From Candidatus Aminicenantes bacterium UBA1061 (GTDB taxonomy: Bacteria; Acidobacteriota; Aminicenantia; Aminicenantales; Saccharicenantaceae): a stretch of 64,000 nt of DNA. A program made the position numbers and the translations under genes. The notes below the pieces were generated by a model. That model did not search any database. It saw only the letters and a list, made by a program, of their open reading frames with translations, and was not told the DNA's origin. Below are positions 53,530-62,031 of this stretch, in pieces (within the stretch, counting starts at the first letter, position 1; the number at the start of each line of letters is the position of its first letter). The stretch covers positions 100,873 through 164,872 of the forward strand of contig DCDG01000052.1 of NCBI GenBank assembly GCA_002316315.1, in the 5' to 3' direction.

Positions 53530-54918
53530 TCAGGTCTCCATCTCTTTCCTTAAATGTTCGACAATCGTCTCGAGGCAAAGACCTCTCGAGCCTTTGACCA
53601 GAACAAGATCAGAAGGTCTTATAAATGATTTAAGCCAGACAGCTGCCTCATCAGCCTGGGCAAAAGATTGAATTCTGGAGGGATTAAGGCCATGGGCTAG
53701 AGCCCCCTGGGCTATAAACCTGGCTCTGGGACCGACTGTAACCAGATAATCCCAGCCATAGTCCGGGATTCTGCTTCCTATCTCTTGATGAAATTGGTTT
53801 TCAGCTGATCCCAGCTCAAGCATGTCGCCAAGGACGGCAATTTTCCTACCAGCCGGCAGCCTGCCTAAACTTCTTAGCACTTCTTCGAGAGCGACCGGAT
53901 TGGAATTGTAAGAGTCGTCATAAATATCTATTCCCCCTTTTAGTTCAATGAGCTGGCCACGATGGTTGAGTATCGGCAGGTGGTGAAGGGAAGGAAGAAT
54001 TTCGGTCAGGCCAAGGCCAAAATAATAGGCAACACTGCAGGCGGCCAGGACATTGATGATAAGTCCTTCGATTAAGATCGGAAGCTTGACCCTGGCTTTT
54101 TCCTGACCGTAAACAAGGTTAAAGCTCAGACCGGACCAACCGTGATATTCAATATCTTCAGCTCTGACAGAATATTTATCGTTTCTGCCGAAATAAATTA
54201 TTTTATCCTGTGGAAAATCAGCAGCTATTTTCCTGATAAAAGGGTCATCGCCGTTAAGAACAGCCGTAGCTCCGGGCCTGGCCCCATTCAGTATTTCTTT
54301 TTTAGCCAGGGCAATTTCCTCCAGGCTCTCAAAAAACTCAAGGTGAACCGGGGCAAGGCGGGTAATAACTGCCACTTCCGGGGGAGCGATTTCAGTCAGC
54401 CTCTTAATCTCGCCGGGGTGATTCATCCCCATTTCAATAACAGCAATCTGGTGAGAATCGGTCAGGGAAAGAATCGAAATCGGCAGTCCGATCTCGTTAT
54501 TATAGTTTCCCTGGGATTTCAACACGCCAAATCTGGTTGAAAGCAACCAGGCGGTCAATTCCTTGGTTGAAGTCTTGCCGAGGCTGCCAGTGATCCCGAC
54601 TACTCTAAGCTGGCTTTCAGCCAGCACTCTGGCCGCCAGCTGCTGCAGGGCTTTCAGTGTGTCATCCACCTGAATGAGGCCAAAGTCCGGTGGCAAACCG
54701 GCTACTTTCTTAGAGACGCAGGCCGCTACGGCCCCTTGATGCCTGGCATCAGAAATATAATCATGCCCATCTCTGGCCCCTTTCAGAGCAAAGAATAAGG
54801 AGCCTGGTGTGGCCTGTCTTGAATCAAAAGTATAGGCCATCACTTTCATTTCCGGCTCCCCTTGAATTATCTTGCCGTCAGTAAGCTCGGCCAGGCGAGC
54901 AAGGGTCAGAGAGTCCAT
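53530..54918 (-). CDS. murF: UDP-MurNAc-tripeptide--D-Ala-D-Ala ligase MurF
   Basis: A 462-residue Mur ligase adding D-Ala-D-Ala. The ATP loop is GITGSLGKTSTKE (GSLGKT at 111-116), followed by EMGMNHPGEI and YNSNPVA. I start at the ATG at 54918, one base after the murE stop, rather than the TTG six codons earlier. GAGGAG lies upstream of the ATG. D-Ala-D-Ala must come from a ddl elsewhere in the genome. Confidence 0.95.
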   Translation of the reverse strand: MDSLTLARLAELTDGKIIQGEPEMKVMAYTFDSRQATPGSLFFALKGARDGHDYISDARHQGAVAACVSKKVAGLPPDFGLIQVDDTLKALQQLAARVLAESQLRVVGITGSLGKTSTKELTAWLLSTRFGVLKSQGNYNNEIGLPISILSLTDSHQIAVIEMGMNHPGEIKRLTEIAPPEVAVITRLAPVHLEFFESLEEIALAKKEILNGARPGATAVLNGDDPFIRKIAADFPQDKIIYFGRNDKYSVRAEDIEYHGWSGLSFNLVYGQEKARVKLPILIEGLIINVLAACSVAYYFGLGLTEILPSLHHLPILNHRGQLIELKGGIDIYDDSYNSNPVALEEVLRSLGRLPAGRKIAVLGDMLELGSAENQFHQEIGSRIPDYGWDYLVTVGPRARFIAQGALAHGLNPSRIQSFAQADEAAVWLKSFIRPSDLVLVKGSRGLCLETIVEHLRKEMET

Positions 54919-54919
54919 T

Positions 54920-56389
54920 CTATTTTTTCTCCTCAATTTTTTTTATTATCTCCAAGGCTGTATCATAATCGCTAAAGGATAGGGTGTGGTCCTTAAAAAT
55001 TTGATAGGTTTCGTGACCTTTTCCGGCTATAACCACAAAATCGCCAGGAGCAGCCATGGTTATTGCTTTTTGAATCGCTGCCCGGCGGTCAGCCATCTGT
55101 TCATAATTCCTGCTGTCGGTCTTAACGAAGCCCTGCTCGATATCCTGGATAATTTTTTCTGGTTCTTCTGAGCGGGGATTATCAGAGGTAATAATTGTCC
55201 AGTCAGCCAGCCTGGCGGCGACTTCTCCCATCCGGGAACGCTTGCTCCGGTCCCGATCACCGCCGCAACCAAAAATTAGAATGATTCTGGCTGGATTAAG
55301 ACTCTTAACAGCCTGCAGGAGATTCTCGAGAGCACTGTCTGTATGGGCATAGTCAACAACGACTGAGAAGCCGAGGGAATTAGGGACAAATTCGAGCCGA
55401 CCCGGAATGGATTCAAGCTGGCTTATCCCTTTGATAATAGCCTGAGGGCTGACCGATAAAGCCAGAGCAGCCGAAATGGCGGCCAGAAAATTATAGAGAT
55501 TATGACGCCCGATTAATTTCGTTCTGAAATTGAGCCGTCCGCCAGGATAAGAAACCTGAGCTTTCATTTCCCGACCTTCAATGTCAAAGTTCTCAGCCCG
55601 GACAAGCGCTTCTGGCCTGAAACCAAAAGTGATAGTCCGCATCGGAAGTTCAGAAATCAGCTTCTGCCCCCAGGGATCATCTATGTTGACAATAGATGCC
55701 TGTCTTTTGTGATTCAGAAAGAAAAGCTTTTTTTTAGCTTCAAAATAATTCTCCATGGTCTGGTGATAATCGAGGTGCTCACCGCTCAGATTGGTAAAAA
55801 CGGCCAGGTCAAAACCTATTCCCAGGACTCTTTTCAGTTCGAGAGAATGAGATGAAACCTCCAGCATGCAATGGGTCACACTGGATTCGACCATTTGCTT
55901 TAATATCTTCTGGATGTCAGGAGCTTCTGGAGTGGTTCTGGGGGCCGCGAACCGCTGATCATTCCAGCGATAATCAATTGTGCCGATGACTCCTGGATTT
56001 AGACCGGCGGCCCGCAGGATAGATTCAAGAATATAACTGACTGTAGTTTTACCTTTAGTCCCGGTAATGCCTATGGTCTTCAGGTTAAAAGCCGGATAAC
56101 CATAAAAAGCGGCCGAGATTAGAGCCAGAGCTTCTCTGGCATCCGTCACCTGAATCCAGATGATATCCACTTTTTCTGGTTTCTGACGCTCAGAGATAAT
56201 AGCGGCTGCCCCTTTTTTTATGGCTTCGGGCAGAAAATCATGGCCATCTGCTTTAAAACCTTTGATGGCCGCAAAGATATTTCCCGGTTCAACCAGGCTG
56301 GAAGAATAGGCAATGCCTGAAATCTCTACATCCGCCTGATCAGAAAAGTTGGCCAGCTTGATTTCGGCCAGAAGTTCTCTAAGTTTCAT
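54920..56389 (-). CDS. murE: UDP-MurNAc-dipeptide--meso-DAP ligase MurE
   Basis: A 489-residue Mur ligase. The ATP loop is GTKGKTT (110-116), with SSHSLEL and TNLSGEHLDYH. The specificity motif DNPR in TSDNPRSEEP is the form used for meso-diaminopimelate, so the peptidoglycan is of the Gram-negative DAP type. It follows ftsI by one base. Confidence 0.96.
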   Translation of the reverse strand: MKLRELLAEIKLANFSDQADVEISGIAYSSSLVEPGNIFAAIKGFKADGHDFLPEAIKKGAAAIISERQKPEKVDIIWIQVTDAREALALISAAFYGYPAFNLKTIGITGTKGKTTVSYILESILRAAGLNPGVIGTIDYRWNDQRFAAPRTTPEAPDIQKILKQMVESSVTHCMLEVSSHSLELKRVLGIGFDLAVFTNLSGEHLDYHQTMENYFEAKKKLFFLNHKRQASIVNIDDPWGQKLISELPMRTITFGFRPEALVRAENFDIEGREMKAQVSYPGGRLNFRTKLIGRHNLYNFLAAISAALALSVSPQAIIKGISQLESIPGRLEFVPNSLGFSVVVDYAHTDSALENLLQAVKSLNPARIILIFGCGGDRDRSKRSRMGEVAARLADWTIITSDNPRSEEPEKIIQDIEQGFVKTDSRNYEQMADRRAAIQKAITMAAPGDFVVIAGKGHETYQIFKDHTLSFSDYDTALEIIKKIEEKK

Positions 56390-56390
56390 C

Positions 56391-58175
56391 TCAGTCAGTT
56401 ACTCCTGTCTCTTTTGAATTCTGCTTGGCTATAGCCATTTTTTCAGGCACTTTCAGGGGAAATTCATGGTAATAAAGTAAGACTTTTCTGGCAATTTCTC
56501 TGAAAACTGGAGCTGCCACCTGGCCACCATACTGAGGGCCTTTAGGTTCATCAATAACAACGATCATTGACAGAACTGGCTGGTCAGCCGGAGCAAAACC
56601 GACAAAGGAAGCGATATGCTTGGTGGGAGAATAAGTTCTGAGGGCAGGATCAAATTTTTGAGCCGTGCCCGTCTTGCCGGCCAGCTCATAGCCGTCTATT
56701 TTAGCCTGGCTGCCCGTGCCCCTTTCGATGACTTCCTTAAAAACCAGGTTAACCAGTTCCTGGGCAGTTTTTCCGGAAATTACCGGCTGGGAGACATCAG
56801 CCGGCTTCAAACTAGCTTCGGAAAGCATTCCGTCAAGGATAGAACCATTCAAACTGACTTTTGGCCTGACCAGATATCCGCCGGTGGCATAAACATTCAT
56901 CGCCCGAAGAATCTGTAGAGGAGTAGCGGCCAGCTCATAGCCAATAGCTACCCGCAGCGATGATTTCCTCCATTTTTCTACCGGGTGAACGATCCCGGCC
57001 TCCTCACCTGGCAGATCAATTCCAGTCTTTTCCCCGAATCTAAAAGCTTTAAACATCCGGTAAAGATTTTGCTCGCCTATAATCTCGGCCATTTTGATTG
57101 AGCCGACATTCGAAGAATGAATAAATACATCGGCGAAACTTAGAACTCCCAGCCGGACATGGTCTCTGACCGTGGTTCCTCCAAAAGTAATTGAACCGGT
57201 CCGGCAATCATAATAAGTATCATAACCTATACTGGCCAGTTCCCTGGCAGCAGCCGCTGTGACCACCTTAGCTGTTGATCCGGGCTCATAGGTATACTGA
57301 ATGGCCCGGTTGACCATGGCTTCTTCTGCTGGAGGAAAATTGTTCGGGTCATAATCCGGGTAGCTGACCATGGCCAGAATTTCTCCACTGGCCGGAGACA
57401 TGATAATGACTGTTCCCCAGCTCGCTCCGAATTTTTCTATGGCCTGCCTCAACTCTTTTTCAGCCAGATATTGAAGATTGGAGTCAATAGTCAAATAAAT
57501 GTCCTGTCCGGGCTCGGTCTCTGTAATAGTCTCAATATAGTATTCTTTCCGCCTGGCATCTTTCATGATGAGCTGCTGGCCTTCCTGGCCTCGTAAAGCT
57601 GAATCATAATAATACTCTACCCCGGCCAGCCCTCTATCATCTATGTTAACCCCGCCCAGAACATGAGCAGCCAGCCGACCCTGGGGGTAAAACCGCTTGT
57701 TTTCATTCAAGAGGTAAATACCGCTCAGCTTAAGTGACTTGATTTTTTCAGCCAGCTCGAGAGGAATTTTTCTCTTCACCCAGGTGAATCTTTTTCTTTT
57801 TTCAATAGAATTTACTATACGGTTAATTTCAGTCCCGGAGAGGTTTAAGATAGCTTTCAACTCATAGACGGATTTGAGCTGTTCTTCCAGGGGTTCACCT
57901 TTGACCGGCGAAAAAAAAACGGAAGCAGTCGGTAAACTTCGGGCCAGAATCCGTCCCTGGCGATCAAAAATTGTACCCCTGGTGGGTAAAATGGTGATTA
58001 AATCCTGGTTTTGTTCAATTACTTCCTGTTTTAATTTTTTATGTTCCAAGACCTGAAGGTCGATCAACCTAAAGGTAATAACCACAAACCAGAAAAGCAG
58101 CAGGACAAAGATCAACTTGGTCTTTTTCCGGTTCTGTCCGGAAAGCACTGAACTTCTGTCAACGACGATTTTCAT
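56391..58175 (-). CDS. ftsI: Septal peptidoglycan transpeptidase FtsI (PBP3-like)
   Basis: A 594-residue class B penicillin-binding protein. A transmembrane helix (about 20-40) and a dimerisation domain with RGTIFDRQGRILA precede the transpeptidase domain, which has S300-x-x-K303 (GSTAK), S354-S-N356 and the K501TGTA motif. No PASTA domain follows. FtsW, encoded further along the operon, is its polymerase partner. Confidence 0.96.
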   Translation of the reverse strand: MKIVVDRSSVLSGQNRKKTKLIFVLLLFWFVVITFRLIDLQVLEHKKLKQEVIEQNQDLITILPTRGTIFDRQGRILARSLPTASVFFSPVKGEPLEEQLKSVYELKAILNLSGTEINRIVNSIEKRKRFTWVKRKIPLELAEKIKSLKLSGIYLLNENKRFYPQGRLAAHVLGGVNIDDRGLAGVEYYYDSALRGQEGQQLIMKDARRKEYYIETITETEPGQDIYLTIDSNLQYLAEKELRQAIEKFGASWGTVIIMSPASGEILAMVSYPDYDPNNFPPAEEAMVNRAIQYTYEPGSTAKVVTAAAARELASIGYDTYYDCRTGSITFGGTTVRDHVRLGVLSFADVFIHSSNVGSIKMAEIIGEQNLYRMFKAFRFGEKTGIDLPGEEAGIVHPVEKWRKSSLRVAIGYELAATPLQILRAMNVYATGGYLVRPKVSLNGSILDGMLSEASLKPADVSQPVISGKTAQELVNLVFKEVIERGTGSQAKIDGYELAGKTGTAQKFDPALRTYSPTKHIASFVGFAPADQPVLSMIVVIDEPKGPQYGGQVAAPVFREIARKVLLYYHEFPLKVPEKMAIAKQNSKETGVTD

Positions 58176-58474
58176 TTTTCTATCTGGCTTTCAAAAATAA
58201 TCTGGTCTGGTTTAACATCTTGCAAATTCAATTCATTTCTGGCTATTCGGTCAATTCGGTCGGGAGCGAGCAGTGCTTCTTTCTTTGCCTCGAGTTGCTT
58301 GATTTCTTCCTGCCGTTTCTCCGCCTGGTTTTCGAGATCATGGATTTTATAGCCAAGCCTGATTGATTCACTCTGGTACCAGATATAAAAAGTTATATTA
58401 CCTAGGAAAAGTATGGCCAGCCCGGCTACCAGCAGGATTCGTTTCAACGAATATTTTTTTCTGACCATGGTCAA
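58172..58474 (-). CDS. ftsL: Cell division protein FtsL
   Basis: A 100-residue bitopic protein: basic start, a transmembrane helix (about 12-31), a coiled coil (about 38-68) and the short C-terminal IDRIARNELNLQ(D) element typical of FtsL. It overlaps both rsmH and ftsI by four bases. The FtsB-like and FtsQ proteins in the window would complete the FtsQLB complex. Confidence 0.85.
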   Translation of the reverse strand: MTMVRKKYSLKRILLVAGLAILFLGNITFYIWYQSESIRLGYKIHDLENQAEKRQEEIKQLEAKKEALLAPDRIDRIARNELNLQDVKPDQIIFESQIEK

Positions 58475-59373
58475 ATCCTCTCCACTGCTCGCAGTTTAGC
58501 CGAGTGACTGCGCGTATTGGCTTCAGTTTCTTCAGGAGTTGGCCTGACTGGCTTCTTGGTTAAAATCTTGACTACCGGCTGGCCCTTTTCAGAGAAAGCC
58601 AGTTGCTGCCAGGTCCTCTTGACCAGCCTGTCTTCTAATGAATGGAAAGAAATAACCACCAGTCTGGTTTCGGGCAGGCATTTTCTGGCCAGTCTTTCCA
58701 GAAAATCATCAAGACCGTCGAGTTCCTGATTGACTTCAATTCTTAGTGCCTGAAAGACTTTGGCAGCGGGATGAAGTCGATTTTTCTGGGGAACCCAGTG
58801 ATAGGTTCCCTCAACCAGCTTCTTCAAATCAGTTGTTGTCTTTAAAAGCCCGAGTTTTCTCAGGCTGACAATTTTCCTGGCCAGAAGTTTTGCCTGATGT
58901 AGCTCACCATATTTTTTAAATAGTTCGGCCAGCCGGTCTTCCGGGTAAGTCATTAAGATTTTTTCGGCCGTAATTTTCTGTCTGGTATCCATTCTCATAT
59001 CGAGCGGTCCTTCCTGGTTAAAGCTAAAGCCCCGGGCCGGATCAGCCAGCTGGAAGGAAGACAGGCCGAGATCAAACAATGCCCCTCTGACTTCATCCCA
59101 GGGAATGAGGTCTTCCAATTCCAGCAATTGACGAAAATCGGCTTGATAGAGGCTTAGCCTGTCAGCATAACCCTTTATCCGGTCAGCCGCTGCCCGGAGG
59201 GAGGCTTCATCCCGATCAAAACCAATAATCCGGGCGGAGGGGTTTCTCTTTAATATTTCCAGGCTGTGGCCGCCCAGCCCAAAAGTGCCATCCAGATATA
59301 CCCCTGGCCTTGAGGCCTGAAGAAAAAACAGGGTTTCTTCAAGCAGAACCGGCGTATGCCCATAGCCTTTCAT
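58471..59373 (-). CDS. rsmH: 16S rRNA (cytosine-1402-N4) methyltransferase RsmH
   Basis: A 300-residue SAM methyltransferase (MraW). It has HTPVLLEE, the SAM loop DGTFGLGGHS, DLGLSSFQL, GPLDMRMD and the C-terminal VISFHSLEDRLVK. It overlaps mraZ (ATGA) and ftsL. Confidence 0.96.
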   Translation of the reverse strand: MKGYGHTPVLLEETLFFLQASRPGVYLDGTFGLGGHSLEILKRNPSARIIGFDRDEASLRAAADRIKGYADRLSLYQADFRQLLELEDLIPWDEVRGALFDLGLSSFQLADPARGFSFNQEGPLDMRMDTRQKITAEKILMTYPEDRLAELFKKYGELHQAKLLARKIVSLRKLGLLKTTTDLKKLVEGTYHWVPQKNRLHPAAKVFQALRIEVNQELDGLDDFLERLARKCLPETRLVVISFHSLEDRLVKRTWQQLAFSEKGQPVVKILTKKPVRPTPEETEANTRSHSAKLRAVERI

Positions 59374-59852
59374 TCAGTCTTTCCTCGAGGGACAAGACGG
59401 GCAATACTCTCAAAATCCTCATCAGTCAGGGGTTTTCCCTCAATGACCGAATTGAGAACATCCTTATTCCAGATTTCTAAATGATTATTCAGGCCGATCA
59501 CCTCAACTTCTGTGTTTAGCCTGGCTTTTTCTCTGAGTGTCTGGTTGATTAATATCCTTCCTTTGGCATCAATCTGATGATGGCTGCCTTTCAAATTTAC
59601 CCTTAATAAAAATTTTCTGACATCGGGACGCAAATGTAGCGCACCCTCACTGGCCACCCTGGTCATTTCTTCCCAGACTGACAGGGGATAAATCTGGATT
59701 GCTTCATCGGTGAGAGAAGTGACAAAAACATCCTGGCCATAAGATTTTTCTATAATGTCACGGAATTTCTCCGGAATCTTCAGCCTTCCGCTGTGGTCAA
59801 GCCTGGCAGAATAACTTCCAATTAACTGGTTGTTAGTGACTTCTCTTCCCAT
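59370..59852 (-). CDS. mraZ: Transcriptional regulator MraZ
   Basis: A 160-residue protein with two SpoVT/AbrB-like repeats: GSYSARLDHSGRLKIPEKFRD and VNLKGSHHQIDAKGRILINQTLRE, each carrying the DxxGR core. MraZ forms a ring that binds GGG-type direct repeats before its own gene and represses the dcw operon. Exactly such boxes lie across this start. The ATG lacks a normal ribosome site; GGGAT of the operator is in that place. Confidence 0.94.
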   Translation of the reverse strand: MGREVTNNQLIGSYSARLDHSGRLKIPEKFRDIIEKSYGQDVFVTSLTDEAIQIYPLSVWEEMTRVASEGALHLRPDVRKFLLRVNLKGSHHQIDAKGRILINQTLREKARLNTEVEVIGLNNHLEIWNKDVLNSVIEGKPLTDEDFESIARLVPRGKTE

Positions 59853-59870
59853 TTTATCCCGTTTTATCCC
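59847..59870 (-). promoter_or_regulatory. MraZ operator: three GGGA boxes at 10-bp spacing
   Basis: On the minus strand the sequence reads CGGGATAAAA CGGGATAAAA TGGGA, three GGGA copies exactly one helical turn apart. Known MraZ sites are three TGGGN repeats at 10-bp periods. The last box includes the G of the mraZ ATG, so the bound protein could block both transcription and translation initiation. Confidence 0.8.
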
Positions 59871-59881
59871 GTTTTGAGTTA

Positions 59882-59910
59882 AATATAAGAAAGAAAAATA
59901 TAAAAGTCAA
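59882..59910 (-). promoter_or_regulatory. Promoter of the dcw operon (PmraZ)
   Basis: On the minus strand TTGACT, exactly 17 bp and TATATT end 30 bp before the mraZ ATG. The first GGGA box begins about 11 bp downstream of the -10 box, at the transcription start region. Confidence 0.75.
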
Positions 59911-59968
59911 GAAAAAACAGCCTCTAAGATTAAAATATTTTTAGAGGGGGAAATATGGGGGATTCAGT

Positions 59969-60703
59969 CTATTGATCTGACCGGGAGGTAGTATAGTCTT
60001 CAAGCAGTTCTTTAGCCCGCTCGAAGTCCTTTTTTAAAACCAGAACCAGGGTTTCTCCCAGCCCGTCCAGAGTAAACGGGTAAATCGAATGGACAATTTG
60101 ACCTTTTAGCAAGCACATCAGACCATTACTTCCGAGAAGACTTTTTATAACTTCAGCTTCAGCCAGGCTCCAGACCCGGGTCAGTTCAATCAGATCTTCT
60201 TCCTTTAGTTCATCCGCTTCTTCCTCGTTTCCTGGAGACTTTGCCTCTGATTCCTCGACTGAGGAGTAACCGCCAGGGATTTTCTGCTGCCTATCTCGCC
60301 AGCAGAAGTAATCTTCAAGGATCTGACTGTGGTCGAAAGCCAGTGGAAAAGTGATCTCCTGCCGACTGAAGACTCCGGCTTGATCTGCATCATCACCGCC
60401 CTGGGGCTGGCCAGCCGCCGTGGCAATAAAAACAGTTGAAATCGTATGAAACCGCGGATCTCGGCCCGGATCAGAATAGGTATGGAACTGCTGAACAAGC
60501 CGGACATCAAGCGAAGTCTCTTCCCTAGCTTCTCTGATGGCAGCCTGTTCGAGCGTTTCCCCGTATTCTACAAAGCCACCAGGCAAAGCCCATCCCGGTG
60601 GAGGATTTTTTCTTTCTATCAAAACAACGCCCGCCCGCCCGTCAGGCAGCGTTGTTTCTATAATCAGGTCTACAGTAGGAAGTGGATATTTTCTTTCAGT
60701 CAT
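59969..60703 (-). CDS. Nudix hydrolase fused to a DUF2007-like domain
   Basis: A 244-residue two-domain protein. Residues 1-140 form a Nudix hydrolase with box G43-x5-E49-x7-R57E58-x-R60E61E62; the usual EExG Gly is Ser64. An acidic linker of about 30 residues follows. The last 70 ([21 protein letters not shown]...[19 protein letters not shown]) match the DUF2007 pattern (VyxxxxxxEAxxixslLexxGI ... VxxxdxexAxxLL). The Nudix substrate is unknown; the [16 protein letters not shown] opening is like ADP-ribose or nucleotide-sugar hydrolases. It lies 48 bp after the FBP aldolase/phosphatase gene on the same strand. Confidence 0.85.
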   Translation of the reverse strand: MTERKYPLPTVDLIIETTLPDGRAGVVLIERKNPPPGWALPGGFVEYGETLEQAAIREAREETSLDVRLVQQFHTYSDPGRDPRFHTISTVFIATAAGQPQGGDDADQAGVFSRQEITFPLAFDHSQILEDYFCWRDRQQKIPGGYSSVEESEAKSPGNEEEADELKEEDLIELTRVWSLAEAEVIKSLLGSNGLMCLLKGQIVHSIYPFTLDGLGETLVLVLKKDFERAKELLEDYTTSRSDQ

Positions 60704-60751
60704 GTTTCAGGCCAGCTTTCAAAGCTAAAATACAGGCTGATCCAGCAAAAG

Positions 60752-61852
60752 TCAATCAGAGATAACGAATCTTTTTTCCAGCTGTTTGAGCTTTTCTACC
60801 ACTCCGCCATATTCAAGCTCAGAGTAGGGAAGCATGGACGGGCCGAAAAAGCCCTGGCGTCTTATTTCGGTTGCTTTCCTGGCAATATCAAGCCTGATAG
60901 CCTCCCAGTAGGGATGATCAAAAACATCGGCTGGCTCTGACAACTTACCCTCTTTCATCGAAAAGGCGGCTCCGGTCACAACTGGTGGACCATCAAAATA
61001 AGAAATGGTCGTATTAAGTGGACAGGGCATCAAGGGCCCGACATGGCTGCCACGCATAAAACCGGCGACATAATGTCCAATATTAAACGGGGCCAGGACT
61101 TCTCCTGTTGCCGGGAATTCTCCCTGGACTCTGACCAGGGCTACCGGGTCATCCTTGCCGGTATATTTGCCGGCAATATTATGAAGTCTCTGGGTCGAAA
61201 TAGTTACTGCTTGATGGCCGGTTGAGCGCGAATAAATACTTTCAATCACATACTTTTCAGTATCTCTAAGAAGGGTGGCGAGATCATACAGGCCTTCGGG
61301 CACATTGAGTTCTATGGTTTTATTCTTCTCAATATAACTGACATCCATCACCCGGAATTGAAATCCCTCGCTCATTTTTGGACTCAAAATCAGTCCAGAG
61401 CAATACATGGGGTCAGCAAAAGCTAAATAAAAGGGAAGATTATAAGCACCGGGATCGGTTTTATCAGCTGCAAAAAAGAGGAAAGCTTCATTTTCTCTTT
61501 CTTCAATTTCTAATTCGGCTACGGCCGGTCCGAGCCCTTTGACATTACCAGAAAAAGAATCTTTCAATAAATCCTGACCAGCACCATAAAGGCCGGTCTT
61601 TCTGGCTATTTCCGTTCCAGCTAAAAAAGCTTCCCAGGCTAAGCGGTGAACATCAGGATGACCGGTGCCCTTCGTATGGGTGCACAAAATGGCGATGTCA
61701 TCTCCAGTCGAACTCAAGTAGTAATCGATCAGCAGACTTTTGGACTGAGAATCCACATAGTTTCTGACGGTTTCCATAACTTTTCGGCTGGGTTTGATGT
61801 GCCCACCTATACTGCCGATATCTGCTTTTAAAACACTGATGGTGATTTTCAT
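60752..61852 (-). CDS. Bifunctional fructose-1,6-bisphosphate aldolase/phosphatase (archaeal type)
   Basis: A 366-residue class V FBPase of the archaeal/deep-bacterial type that both condenses triose phosphates and removes the 1-phosphate, a one-way gluconeogenic enzyme. The opening ISVLKADIGSIGGHIKPS, GTGDDIAILCTHTKG-like metal loop (STGDDIAILCTHTKG), GTGHPDVH, and RLHNIAGKYTGKDDPV are hallmark blocks. Tyr230 and Lys233 in KYTGK have the spacing of the catalytic Tyr/Schiff-base Lys pair known from Thermoproteus and Sulfolobus. The ATG at 61852 is preferred because GAGGAGG stands before it; an upstream frame extension of 16 residues does not fit the family. Confidence 0.93.
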   Translation of the reverse strand: MKITISVLKADIGSIGGHIKPSRKVMETVRNYVDSQSKSLLIDYYLSSTGDDIAILCTHTKGTGHPDVHRLAWEAFLAGTEIARKTGLYGAGQDLLKDSFSGNVKGLGPAVAELEIEERENEAFLFFAADKTDPGAYNLPFYLAFADPMYCSGLILSPKMSEGFQFRVMDVSYIEKNKTIELNVPEGLYDLATLLRDTEKYVIESIYSRSTGHQAVTISTQRLHNIAGKYTGKDDPVALVRVQGEFPATGEVLAPFNIGHYVAGFMRGSHVGPLMPCPLNTTISYFDGPPVVTGAAFSMKEGKLSEPADVFDHPYWEAIRLDIARKATEIRRQGFFGPSMLPYSELEYGGVVEKLKQLEKRFVISD

Positions 61853-61887
61853 AAAACACCTCCTCAAATCTTTTTCTGGCAAGCAGA

Positions 61888-61917
61888 ATTTTAAACACAC
61901 AGAAGAAATAAAGTCAA
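61888..61917 (-). promoter_or_regulatory. Promoter for the FBP aldolase/phosphatase and Nudix genes
   Basis: On the minus strand TTGACT, an 18-bp spacer and TAAAAT lie 35 bp before the ATG. Confidence 0.5.
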
Positions 61918-62031
61918 CTTAAAATCTCTTTTTTATTGGTTCGGCTTTCAGAACGAGGGCTGGCCCCTAGCTTGTTATGTATTGATCTGTCTGTAAATAA
62001 TGCCTGCACAGGTTTGAAGGGAAATACAGCC

